The notes under the pieces are model-generated. The model did not search any database, was not told the origin of the DNA, and saw only the letters and a program-made list of their open reading frames with translations. Made by a program: the position numbers and the translations under genes. 64,000 nt of DNA from Cardiocondyla obscurior (Eukaryota > Arthropoda > Insecta > Hymenoptera > Formicidae): positions 5,997,001 through 6,061,000 of the forward strand of contig NC_091870.1 of the NCBI RefSeq assembly GCF_019399895.1, given 5' to 3'. This document shows positions 1 to 10,803 of this stretch, one piece after another. The number at the start of each line of letters is the position of its first letter. Position 1 is the first letter of the stretch.

Positions 1-1002
1 TCTACATAACAGTTCATCTATGTACAGCTAATATAATAAGGTTGCTTTGTAGACACCGTGGATATCACATTTACATTAAACTTTATCTGCGCTCGAAAAG
101 AAAAATTGCACGAATACGAGGGTTACTCGTCCGTTTCTTTGGTACGATTTCTGGCCGAGGTCGCTTCCTTAAGCTCATCTACTCTTATAAGCTTTCTCTC
201 TTAAGTATTAAGACTAGAAATTAGCACAGATGTCTGTATTATTTTAACTGTCTATCGATTCGATCACTGGGTACGTCGTTTGTACTCACCCTCGGCAAAC
301 ACACTGATTTCTATAACTAGCTATTTCATCTGCAATATATATCAGTGGAGGGAGATTATGTTCGTGTATGTACAATATACACTTTATCGCGACGAGACGT
401 GGGGACATATCAATCTTAAGTAAGATTATGCACGTGTCTTTTGTAACACGATAAATGTTTTAAGCAACTTAAGTTCTGTATCTAAAAATTCTAAAAGATG
501 AAGTCTTGCCAAAAAATTTTCACGTTAATACATATCATCAATATAACTACGTTTGAATGAACACTATCATCGATTGGCATTTTATCGACTAAATTATATC
601 CTCCGCTTGTATACATGTATCTCGCATATTACGAAGATATTGACACGAATAATATTTACGTATTAATATTATAATAATATAATTAAATATATGAAACCAA
701 TCATCTTAATAATAATTTAATAATAAAGCAATATTGTACGGAGTTTGTTAATTATTGAACAACAATGGCGTTCATCTGTAAATCTGTTAAAATTGTTAAT
801 GCACAAAGAACAATTATAGGTCGATAGTGTCAAGTCTATGTAGTTGCAATTATTATTGATTTGGCAATTTTTTTTTTATACTTTTCTGCATTTATAATTA
901 ATATATACCTAATAAAATATACATTAACATAAATGCTTTAAAAGAAAGAACGGCTTTAAATTTGATTTCCTAGTAGTTTTCATCTTTGTCACATTTTTCG
1001 TG

Positions 1003-1003
<1 letters not shown>

Positions 1004-1037
<34 letters not shown>

Positions 1038-1050
1038 CTATCTATCTATC
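1004..1050. repeat. (TATC)n microsatellite
   Basis: About eleven tandem TATC units, broken by one missing base near 1036. It is a simple tetranucleotide repeat in DNA downstream of Diap2 and should be length-polymorphic. Confidence 0.9.
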
Positions 1051-1311
1051 TTAAGCTAACTCTAAGTTACTCGCGATCTATGATTTGCCATTCATTATTT
1101 ACAATTGATAATAGAATTGCTGACACTTAGTTTGCCAGTATCTTTTAGTATTGCCTGTTGGCAAGCTGTGATATGTCGTTCGTATAATGTTACTGAAATT
1201 AATTGCAAATCATCATTAATTGTTTAACCCGTAATGTTTTGTTGTTATCTCTATGAATTTCATAGCAAATAACGAATTGCGAATCTTAAATCGCATATAA
1301 TCTGGCACTGG

Positions 1312-1314
<3 letters not shown>

Positions 1315-1375
<61 letters not shown>

Positions 1376-1395
1376 GTATATATATATTATATATG
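1315..1395. repeat. (TA)n microsatellite beside the Diap2 stop codon
   Basis: An almost pure TA run of about 80 bp with two TG interruptions. It ends only a few bases from the Diap2 stop codon at 1402-1404, so it lies inside the first part of the mRNA's 3' UTR. The transcript would be self-complementary there. Confidence 0.9.
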
Positions 1396-1401
1396 TTTAA
1401 T

Positions 1402-4110
1402 TTAAGACAAAAATATACGGACGTAAGCACGAATGCCCAATCTACATAACGGGCAGTTGGCAAGAGCCGGTGCACAGTTGTTGCATGTTGCTAAATGTCC
1501 ACAAGGTAAAAATACTATGGCTAGTTCGTGATCCATGCAAACTTTGCATAAACGAGCTTCCTTCAATTTTCTATTTTCTTCTCGTAATGATACTGAAAAA
1601 CAATACGACGCAAATGTAAAAAATTTGGAACTTATTAATATACGTATGTTTGTAAAGGGCATAAAGGATAACTTTATAGATATCTTTCAAACAAAAGAAC
1701 ATTGAATTAAGAAATCTTGTCAGTTAATCTCGGAAATAAATTTACATTGATAACAAAAGTATCTTAAGCCGTGATAGTGCACAATAAAAATGAAAATAAT
1801 TCGTAGAAAAGTGACCTGTAATTAACTTCATAAATCTCATATAATACTAAATAATAATGTATATTATTTATCTATTACTTACTAAGATCATCTAATTCTT
1901 CTATTTTACTCTTCTCGTGAGTTTCTTGCTCAAATGCGTCAGGTTCTTGGGTACTATTTTTATTTGTAGAATTATTAGTCATTTGCATAGTGACTTGATT
2001 AAATAAGTTATTCAATTCCGAGGTTGGCGAGTTAGAAGTACTGTTGTCAATCCTAAAAAAAAAAAAAAATATATTCTTAATGATGCTTCAACGATTCAAT
2101 TCTTTTCAATTATATGTATCTACTGTGTTTCTTTACATACCTATTATCCTCTTCCATAACTTGATCGTGTAAAACATCTTGTACGAGTTGTACAACGTCC
2201 ACGTACGGTTTGCCGAATCTCTCCATTCTTTTCTTTAAAGCTCTCTTTACTCTACCTACATGCAACCCGATTTCAAGAGCAGCCTATTAAAACGACATTA
2301 ATTAATTTTATTATTAACATTTTCGTCAATATTACTTTAATATTTAATCAACCAAACTATTATGACAAAAATATAACTTCTTTTAATTTGTGTAAAGGTA
2401 ACTTATAATATAAATAATTCTTACTTTGGCTGGAGGTGTCTCTAAGAGTTTTTCAACCTCTGCATTCGTTATCGGTATGCTCGGTTGTAAAACTGTCGAA
2501 AGAGATGCAACAGTAGATTCTGTGACATCTACCGTCGTATCTGATTCGTTAGTTTGTGAAACCGTGGGAAAAGAGACAACTGAATTTGCTACGCTATCTG
2601 CGACAGATGTTACCATATTCGATTCATTAGATTGTGAAGTCGAAGAAAGAGATCCTACTGAAGATTCTGGAGCATTATTATCTTCTGACACACCGGTAAT
2701 CAACTGTACATAACAAAATGTTAAAAATAATATAACAATGTATAATTAAAGTATAATGTACAAAATAATAAAAAAATAACTATAATTACCGATAAATCTA
2801 AAGGAGTTCTATGATTAACACAATATTTGACAAATTCAGGTCCACGCACGAGATTTACAAAACCACAACGCGTAAACCATCGTGCGTGCTCTACCCATAC
2901 ATCGTCTGTTGGTTGCCATCGTCGCAGTCCACCATCGCAATGAAAACATCTAACTTGATCTTCATATCCTACATTAAATGAATAAGATTAAAATTAATGA
3001 CCACATCTTGTAAAAAAATATAATAATGTAAAAAAATAAATATAATTCTGACCGCCATAATAGAATCCTGCCTCAGCTAACATTTCAGGAGTCTGATTCA
3101 GGTGTGCTGGCCATCCTATAAAAGTCTGTAATCTTTTTTCATACGTTGCATATTCTGGCCTTTGAGGTGCTTTATGTCTTTGTATTCCTAATTCCGTCAT
3201 GTTCGTCACACCCTCGGGTATTACCCTGACTAGACCTAATACATCTATCAAAATATAATCAGTAATTGAAACACAAATGTAATATATGTCTTATTAAAGC
3301 AAAATTAGATATTTATGTGTACAAATCATTATTAAAATAATAATATACCATCTTCTGGATCCTGTCTCATGTAAAAATCACAATTTGGAAAACTCATTCT
3401 GTGCGCACAGTCTGGATCATCGCCAGGTTTCCAATTCATTAGAATACCTCTGCAAAATGCGCATTCCACCTGTTATTTGTACAAAACGTTATGCAAGCAT
3501 AAAATATTATTAGATAATAAACATAGAGTTTCACTCTTTACAAATATATGACATGCAATTTACATCAAAATGATAATGTAATCACGAATTTTCATTAATA
3601 CACATATCATAGTAACTTTTTTTTTACCATATCCTCATTTTGAAGATAGTAAAATCCAGCTAAGGCTAGCTGCTCTGGATGGACAATATTATTTATTGGC
3701 CAACTTTTAAATGACTGTAGTCTTTGCGGAAAAGTACTATATTCCCTCAATGGACTTGACAGTGTCTGAGGTGCACTCTGATTGTTTTCGATACTACTAG
3801 ATTGCTGCGGATCTGGTGATTGGCGATGCAATGCTGATTCTGCGGTATTAGCTGATACTGGTACCAAAGGCACATTACATGTGCTATTTGGAGCAAGAAC
3901 AAAAGGACAGTTGGGCGATTCCTGTCGGTGACGGACTATAGCTTGGTCACCATAATTCCAATCAGATATCCTTATGCCGCATAGAAAACACTGCACTTCC
4001 AGGATGTGCCCAGTGTAGTAAAATCCTGCCTTCGCGAGCCGAGCAGGATCGATCGCGGCGTTCGCCGGCCACTCGCGAAACGTCCTGAGCCTCTGTTCCT
4101 CGACATTCAT
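1402..4110 (-). CDS. Diap2: Inhibitor of apoptosis 2 (three BIRs, UBA, RING)
   Basis: Exons on the minus strand: 4110-3628, 3469-3349, 3244-3053, 2968-2790, 2703-2425, 2283-2141, 2052-1883, 1592-1402. All junctions are GT/AG, phases agree, and the sum is 1758 nt (585 aa). BIR1, BIR2 and BIR3 each carry C-x2-C-x16-H-x6-C: C41/C44/H61/C68, C164/C167/H184/C191 and C273/C276/H293/C300. A Ser/Thr-rich linker (326-418) precedes a UBA-like region (about 415-460). The C-terminal C3HC4 RING has C538, C541, C553, H555, C559, C562, C569 and C572, and the protein ends in FLS. This order is that of insect IAP2, a ubiquitin E3 ligase of the Imd immune pathway that also restrains caspases. The start is the first in-frame ATG before BIR1. 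The frame stays open about 28 codons further upstream to an acceptor-like AG near 4190, so an extra 5' exon is possible. Confidence 0.93.
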
Positions 4111-4935
4111 CCTCACGAAATCAGGATTATCGCCTACATTAACAAAGCATCTCGTGGCAAATTGATCTGTTGCGCGATGGGTGATATCACTGAATTATAA
4201 TAAGCTGTCTATAACAGTCTATTGAATTATGCGACGGGTTTCGAGCAAGTAAAGCAAATCAAATACCTCCGACTATCGAGCAGCATCAAAATATGCAAAG
4301 GTCATTTCTTCTTTTTCCGTCTAACATATATGGTGTATAATATAATATTGATAGGATCTTCCCAATACGCGCCGAGAAGGCGAGAAGATATGACGTAAAC
4401 AGGCAAGGAAGCGCTCCGGAGCCTTGGGAGGTGCGCATGCGCGACCGCATGTGGAGGTTAATTAAATTTCATCGTTGGAGTAAACCATTCTTCCAAGTAC
4501 AGATTTTAAAAAATTAATAACTTTTAAAATAATAAGGAAATACATTTTTTACTTCCATATTTGTTTTTTTTTACAGGCTGAAAACAACAAACTTTTAATG
4601 CATCTCTCAAAATTCAAAGTAATATGTTCAAATCTGGATTACTTTTCTTTTCCATGTAAACAGAAAATTTATTAGCATAAAAAAGACCTAAAATTTTAAT
4701 TGCAGCTCGACAATATTAATATTTGGTATGTTTGTTGATCTTGAGAAAGGAGAAATGGTGCAATAAAGACTGCGCGTAATAGGAATAAAGACGTCAGAAA
4801 TTTATATATATGCGAAGAGGGCAAAGGTGATGTACGATAATACCTAACCTATAAAAGATATCATTGTCACTGCTTGCTACTGACAGATCCAAACTGCAAA
4901 ATAGGATATTTCTTTCTGGTTTAATCTTGTTCATT
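4111..4935. promoter_or_regulatory. Head-to-head promoter of Diap2 and the thiolase gene
   Basis: Only 825 bp separate the divergent start codons. A perfect NRF1/Erect-wing type palindrome (gcgcatgcgc) lies at 4433-4442, a CRE-like tgacgtaa at 4391-4398, and a TATA-like TATAAAAG at 4850-4857, 79 bp before the thiolase ATG. The block at 4360-4460 is more GC-rich than its surroundings, as expected for a shared housekeeping promoter. The motif assignments are by eye. Confidence 0.55.
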
Positions 4936-7135
4936 ATGGAAACGATAACGAGATTGACTAAAGTAAGTAACAGTTAATTAAAACATATATTTAATTACGT
5001 ACTTTAATATATATTTGATTTTTTTTTAAAGTGTGGTTATAAAACATATTTATTGCTTTATGCACGTAGTGCATACATCAAATAATTTAATATTTAATTA
5101 TTTTCAACAAAAAAAAATTAAATTATTTATCGTAAACTTCTGAGATTAATTAAACGTGTGTATTAAAATTTTTTTTTCCTTTTTTTTAGATGAACTTGGT
5201 GTATAGACGCTTGTACAGTTCTAAAGTGAAATTAAATGATGTTGTAATAGTCAGTGCTGTGCGTACTCCAATGGGTTCGTTTCTTGGGTCTTTATCAAGT
5301 ATGTCAGCGACCAAGCTTGGGGCAGTAGCTGTTGAAGTAAGGATTGATGTGGATATTTATTGTTAAAGTTATAAATAGTAGATTATTATTATTTTCTTTT
5401 TTTAGGCAGCTATTGAAAGAGCTGGTATTGCCAAAGAACAAGTTAAAGAAGTTTATTTGGGCAATGTTTGTCAAGGTTTTGTGGGTCAAGCTCCAGCAAG
5501 ACAGGCTGCATTATTTGCAGGTCTTTAAAAAAAATAATTTTTTTTGTGATTTGTTATAATATTTTACCAATTTTGGAACAATACTAAAAGAGATGGTTCT
5601 ATTTTATAAAACTGTTTATCATCATACTAATCTTGTATATTAAATTTTGCATATGTACTTTATTTTGTATAAAATGTTAAGGCCTGATCAACATTACTGT
5701 AGTAAGCTTTAAGAAATTATCCAATTATATTAGAAATTTCAAGAGAATTATCTAATATGATTGACTAATTTCTTACGGCTTCAAGCTCACTACAGTAATG
5801 TAGATCGGCCGTAAGAGAAGAATACGTTTGTTATTAGGTCTTCCAAAATCAACAATATGCACGACAGTCAATAAAGTTTGTGCGAGTGGCATGAAAAGCG
5901 TCATGCTGGCTTCTCAATCTTTACAGTGTGGTCATCAAGAAATTATTTTAGCTGGTGGTATGGAATCTATGTCTAATGTGCCATATTATTTAGCACGTGG
6001 TGAAACGCCATATGGTGGGGTAAAATTGCAGGTTCGGTATATTTTTTCTATTTAATATATATAAGTCTGTACGTACATATGTATATAGAACAAAAGATTT
6101 ATTACATTTATATTAAAAACAGGATGGCATTGTGTTTGATGGACTAACTGATGTTTATAATAAATGTCATATGGGTAACTGTGCCGAAAATACAGCTAAA
6201 AAGCTTAATATTACTCGTCAGCAACAAGATGAATATGCTATCAACAGTTATAAACGCAGTGCAGCAGCTTATGATAATAATGTATTTAAAAATGAACTCG
6301 TCTCTGTCAGCGTGCCTCAAAAGAAAGGCAAGCCTGACGTAAGTTTTACTGCAGACGAAGAGTACAAAAGAGTTAATTTTGAAAAGTTTGGCAAATTGAG
6401 CACAGTTTTCCAGGTAAGAGCAATTGCCGATTTATTTATATGAAATGAATAAAACTCTGTTTTTTACTATACATATGTTATTTACATACTCTTATTTATA
6501 TACAGAAAGAGAATGGTACGGTAACTGCTGGAAATGCATCGACGCTAAATGATGGTGCCGCTGCTTTAATTTTAATGACCAGCGACGTTGCTCAAAGACT
6601 GAACCTTAAGCCACTGGCAAGAGTCGTCGCGTTTCAGGATGCGGCAACGGATCCTATAGATTTTCCGATCGCACCGGCTCTTGCCGTGCCATCGGTGAGT
6701 TGTTCACTTACAACTAGATATATTTCATTTTTTAATAGAAATAAGTCAATAATTTTTTATTTATATATTTATATATATTTAGCTACTTCAAAATGCTGGA
6801 GTTAATAAGAACGATATAGCACTATGGGAAATCAATGAAGCATTTAGCGTGGTGGTCGTGGCAAATCAAAAATTACTCGACATTGATCCTGCCAAGGTGA
6901 ATGTTCACGGTGGTGCCGTATCGCTTGGACATCCTATAGGGTAAATTATTTTAATAGATTTCATTATTTGTAATACTTTAATATATATTTCAAAAATGAA
7001 TATGACTTTTGCAGAATGTCGGGAGCACGTATCATAGTACATTTAGTGCACGCTCTTAAAGCTGGAGAAAAAGGTGTTGCATCGATTTGCAATGGTGGTG
7101 GGGGTGCGTCATCAATTCTAATTGAGAAATTGTAA
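4936..7135 (+). CDS. ACAT1: Acetyl-CoA acetyltransferase, mitochondrial (thiolase II)
   Basis: Exons 4936-4962, 5190-5336, 5406-5520, 5838-6031, 6123-6413, 6506-6694, 6783-6940, 7015-7135. Phases agree and the sum is 1242 nt (413 aa). The enzyme condenses or cleaves acetyl-CoA/acetoacetyl-CoA in ketone-body and isoleucine breakdown. The nucleophile is Cys111 in NKVCASG, the general base is His371 in GHPIG, and the second catalytic Cys399 lies in the CNGGGG motif. The NEAF motif is present. The first ~25 residues are basic and Ser/Thr-rich without acids after Glu2, fitting a mitochondrial targeting peptide. Length matches the family. It shares a promoter region with Diap2. The stop codon TAA lies inside a good splice donor (TT/GTAAGT at 7132), which could allow in-frame splicing to the glutaredoxin-like exon at 7582. 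Confidence 0.93.
5678..5814. mobile_element. Foldback MITE-like element in a thiolase intron
   Basis: Arms of about 58-68 bp (left 5681-5738, right about 5742-5811) are imperfect reverse complements with almost no loop. Both ends share GGCC, GATC and then ACATTACTGTAGT. The element is bordered by TAA on both sides (5678-5680 and 5812-5814), with one base of slack on the right. The size, hairpin form and TAA border resemble PIF/Harbinger-type MITEs; that family assignment is inference. There is no coding capacity. It sits in the intron between 5520 and 5838. Confidence 0.6.
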
Positions 7136-7581
7136 GTTGCAAATCATTCATACTATTTCAATTTTCACGAACCGAGCAATCTATCTTGATTATCAATAAC
7201 GTGAAAAAGAAAAAATTATTATTTTTATACTATAAAACTGTTAAAACAATATTATAAAAAAAAAAGTTTTATATCTTTTCTTGTTTGTATAAATAAGATT
7301 CTTAGTTAGTATTTTACATTTTTCTACGATATATATGTACATATAAAATAATCTTTAAACTAGCATCTAGAAATATCTTGATGAAAACATATTTTTTATT
7401 ACGTATTTACTCTATTATGCTCGAAGCAGAGATCTTGTTACGTTGTATACTTCATTATGTTAATATATGAAAATAAATTTTTTTACATTGGCAGTTCGGT
7501 GGATGTTACCAATCTTTTTACATATTTATAACTATAAAATGTCATAATGATTTCTTAAAAGAGGAAGCTCGTTATTTTTAG
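7136..7581. other. AT-rich DNA between thiolase stop and glutaredoxin-like exon
   Basis: This is the thiolase 3' UTR, or an intron if the fusion splice is used. An AATAAA lies at 7472-7477, about 340 nt after the stop codon, and could end the thiolase-only transcript. A splice acceptor (ttatttttag) ends at 7581. I found no start-codon exon that joins the next exon in the right phase without an implausibly small intron (about 40 nt). Confidence 0.5.
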
Positions 7582-7870
7582 GTATCATCCGATATCGTCA
7601 CCGCCCAAATTAACGTTGTATACAAAAAATCCGTGTCCGCTTTGCGATGTTTTAAAAAGTGATTTGCGTATACGTTTTGCCGATCGTTATCAATTGGAAG
7701 AGGTTGACATCACTGCACGAGGAAACGAATGCTATTTCAAATTGTACAGATACGATATACCAGTCCTTTTTTTAGAAGGCCAATATCTCTGTAAACATCG
7801 GTTAGACGTCGACTTGTTAGAAAGGAGGCTTGATGAATTGGTTTCAAGGAAAAATCAACGCATACGTTGA
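7582..7870 (+). CDS. Glutaredoxin-like protein (C5orf63/YDR286C type), 3' exon
   Basis: The exon encodes 95 residues after the acceptor at 7580-7581. It opens with a short linker (YHPISSPPKLT), then LYTKNPCPLCDVL, a thioredoxin-fold first strand followed by a CPLC redox motif. It ends with a strand containing IPVLFLEG, the cis-proline region typical of glutaredoxins. These are small thiol-disulfide proteins, often mitochondrial in animals. There is no methionine anywhere in the exon frame and an in-frame stop lies upstream, so it must be spliced to another exon. The required phase (two bases before G7582) is met exactly by the cryptic donor at 7132 in the thiolase last exon. A separate, unseen first exon is the alternative. 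A poly(A) signal AATAAA occurs at 8261-8266. Confidence 0.75.
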
Positions 7871-8699
7871 CAAGTTAGCTGCTTGATGCTAAAGCTTGTA
7901 TTAGTTACTTTCCATTTACACCAAAACTTGGAGTTCTCATTTCTGACATCATTTTATTTCCCTCCAACGTTTATTAAGCAACAAAGATATAAATGTCACA
8001 AGTGAGAATTATCTGAGCTTCGGTGCAAATAGAAAACAACTATTATCATCCATATATAAATCTATCAATTTTATATATGCGTCGCAATTAAAATGTGATA
8101 AGAATTATATACTGCTTTAGTGTAATTTTTCATAAAATCATAATTATAGTAAAATATCGTTAATTGTATTTAATACCGAAAAAAAGGAACCGATTATCCT
8201 CGTTTTAGAAAGAAAAATCAATTCTTATTGAATAATATAATTTATGATTATTTAAAATTAAATAAACGAACAAACTGATCTAATTATAATTAATTAACAT
8301 ATTTCATTTTTTATTCAAAATTCCGCTTCTTCTCGCATAATTATTTTCGTTTATTAATCATCTTCGTTATCTAAATTTAATTTCCGTCGTAATTTTATGG
8401 CTAGATTAACACTTGAGCTACGTCCAACGACGTTCATATACGAAGGAATATATGTTTGCAAGGTAGATGACCGATCCATGTTATTAATATGATTCATCTT
8501 CCCTCGACTCTTTTATTCCTTCCCATTTTTTTTTTTTGCTCGCACTAAACTTTTTGTCTACGGCGGACGGCGAGATTCTTATGAACATCAATCGATACTT
8601 TGTAATTAATAATTAATAACTCAAAGACACCGTGGAGGACTATATACATTCGACTGGAATATATTCGATTTTTGCGATCGTCCCCAATCGTTTGCTTTA
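7871..8699. other. 3' UTR and AT-rich intergenic DNA
   Basis: Downstream of the glutaredoxin-like stop codon the DNA is AT-rich and CpG-poor. AATAAA at 8261-8266 is the likely polyadenylation signal. From about 8500 the composition shifts toward the CpG-rich block that follows. I see no coding exon. Confidence 0.5.
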
Positions 8700-10224
8700 C
8701 TTGCAAGAAAGAAAAAGAAAAAAAGAAGAAATAAACAGGTAAGAAAATTGTTCCAACCCTCTTTCCCTTCCTCATCGCCATCGTCTGTTTCCTTCTTTCA
8801 ATCGTCGCATCTCTCTTTCTCTCTCCGCCGCTTTCTTGCCGCTCGCTCACTCTCGCCTCCATTTCTCTGCTGGACGGTCTCTCTCTCTCTTTCTCTCTCT
8901 ATTTCTCCCCTTCCGCCATTTGGTCTGCGCGCGCGTGTGGGTGCGTAGATCGGCGGTTGAATTGGTGAACGGACGCACGTACGTAAACTTGCAGCCCGTT
9001 GCTCGCGTCGGCGGCTCGTTCTCTTTCAGTGCGTGCCTTACGCGGGCACCGTGAAGTGCTCGTCTTAAAAACCCATAGAGCGGTTACGTGGCACGCGCTC
9101 GTTGCGACAGGCCGGGAAAGGGACAAAAGAAAGCGCGCGGGCAGATAAAGAAGAGATAAGAGCGTGGTGGAAGAAGGACTTTCGCGAGCGAAGCACGAAA
9201 ATGAGTGAGAGAGGCGCGACGGGGGAGGAAAAGGCTCGAAGGTGAAGTCTGAAAGTGGCGGTGAGGAGGGCGGAGGGGAGCCAATCGACGAAGGAGAGTA
9301 AACAAGTGTGCGAGGGGAAGAGCGAAAGGTAAGAAGCGAGAAGTCATTCTTGCAGTGAATCGCGCTGGACGAAGGGACGATCAAGGGTTACGTCTCGTCT
9401 TCGCGAGTGCGTTTTGGAATTTTCATCTCGCGCGCGGATGAAATATCGCCGAAAGAAAAGTGAAAGAAACGCGAGAAAACGATTTTATTCCCGCGTCGGG
9501 AAAGGGGGGGGGGGAAAGGGGGAAAAAGACGATCGCGAGGCTTTTTTCTTTTTACGGAGAAATCATATCGGGAGTTTCCGAAATGACTGCCGGAGTGAAG
9601 TGAATGTTATGTCCCGACTTCGATTATTTATCAATCAGGCCGGCCAATTGTCCTTCGCGTCGCCACGACTGGGAATCGGGCCGAGGAGCGCGCAGTAAAA
9701 TTCATTGCGACCGCGAGGGCCCCACCGACGTGAATCACCGCTTGCCCGACCCGGTTTTGTTGCGTTAGAGGTAAGCGTGGCGAATGCGAATCGAACCGAG
9801 AAAGGTCTCCCGACCTGGGTCGGATCGACGATCTAGCGCGCGAGTCAATCGATCGCGCCTCCTTCGTTGACGTTCCGCGCGACCGCGTCCGCGATTGTCG
9901 TCGGGCGCTGTTCACGGCAAACGTTCGTTGTCGCCGCGACGACAAGGCCCTCGAAAGCGGCAGCGCGAAGTTGGCCATCCGTGCCGTCTGAAGTTGACCC
10001 GTGAAGCGGTGGCGCGGCGCGAAGCTAGTCGGCAGTATATTTGGACGCCGGTGGCCGACGAGTGCGGTTGCGTCGGTCGCCACGGGCGATTCTCGAAAGA
10101 TTTCGTGCGAAGAGTACGGGCCAGCAACAGGGAACGAAAGACATACGAGAAGAGGACCTGAGAGATCCTGTTTGGAGCCCCCGCGACGATAAAGGCGACG
10201 CGCTCGGACCGACGGGACCTCACG

Positions 10225-10259
<35 letters not shown>

Positions 10260-10640
10260 CGCCGCCGGTCTTCTGCACCCGGAGACAGAAAAGAAGGAGC
10301 GGGTGGCGAACGAGAGGGGGCGCTACGCGGGAATGGACGCGAAAACTGCACGCCCGTTGTCACATCGCCGTGTTTTTTTGTATAATTCTCGAACAAGGTC
10401 GCGTGCGAGTGGAATGACCGTGATTTGAACCCGTAAATTATCGTGTCCGCGTGCGGGTGTGTGTGCGCGCGTTTTTCACGGCGGATCGAGCGGACCAAAC
10501 GGCGACGACGACGGCGAGATTCATCGGCTCTTTTCCGGCGACAAATGCCCGCTGACTCGGCCCGGCACTACGAATCGGCCACGCGGATTTCCTGCCGCGG
10601 AACGTGACCACCTCTGGCGTCGGGAGTGACACGAAGGTAC
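8700..10640 (+). promoter_or_regulatory. CpG-rich block, probable promoter and leader of bdg
   Basis: Composition changes abruptly to CpG-dense DNA with GAGA/CTCT runs. The open frames on both strands are low-complexity (Arg/Ser/Pro) and look like by-products of GC content. Good splice donors follow 8738 (ACAG/GTAAGA), 9328 (AAAG/GTAAGA), 9770 (AGAG/GTAAGC) and 10636 (GAAG/GTACAT). Since the first coding exon of the bdg-like gene starts just after an acceptor at 17078, at least one non-coding 5' exon must lie upstream, and this block is the best candidate. No TATA box or initiator is assigned. Confidence 0.4.
10228..10257. repeat. (GA)n tract
   Basis: Fifteen GA repeats in the CpG-rich block upstream of bdg. 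In insects GAGA runs near promoters can bind GAGA-factor type proteins; whether this one does is unknown. Confidence 0.9.
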
Positions 10641-10758
10641 ATATAAATAGATTATTCAAGTGGGTGCACGTACGCTAACGGCGAGAGTGACTCTCGCTCA
10701 TTCGTCGGATTGCGCGATTCGACCTCTTCGCGGATGACGCAATAGAGAACATGCTCGT

Positions 10759-10759
<1 letters not shown>

Positions 10760-10803
<44 letters not shown>
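10760..10803. repeat. (CT)n tract
   Basis: About twenty CT repeats with a single A interruption near 10779. On the minus strand this is a GAGA run, in opposite orientation to the one at 10228-10257. Confidence 0.9.

Larger units (their letters stand above)
1..1401. other. AT-rich flank, probable Diap2 3' UTR and downstream DNA
   Basis: I find no convincing coding exon on either strand here; the short open frames are AT-rich and match no family. The part next to 1402 should be the 3' untranslated region of the minus-strand Diap2 gene, because it lies directly after the stop codon. It holds a TATC tetranucleotide run and a long TA run, described separately. CpG is scarce. Confidence 0.5.

Noticed and set aside
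8836..10498. Overlapping open frames of 60-215 codons on both strands
   Set aside because: They are rich in Arg, Ser and Pro, include GA/CT-repeat products, and occur in several frames at once, as expected from CpG-rich DNA with few stop codons.
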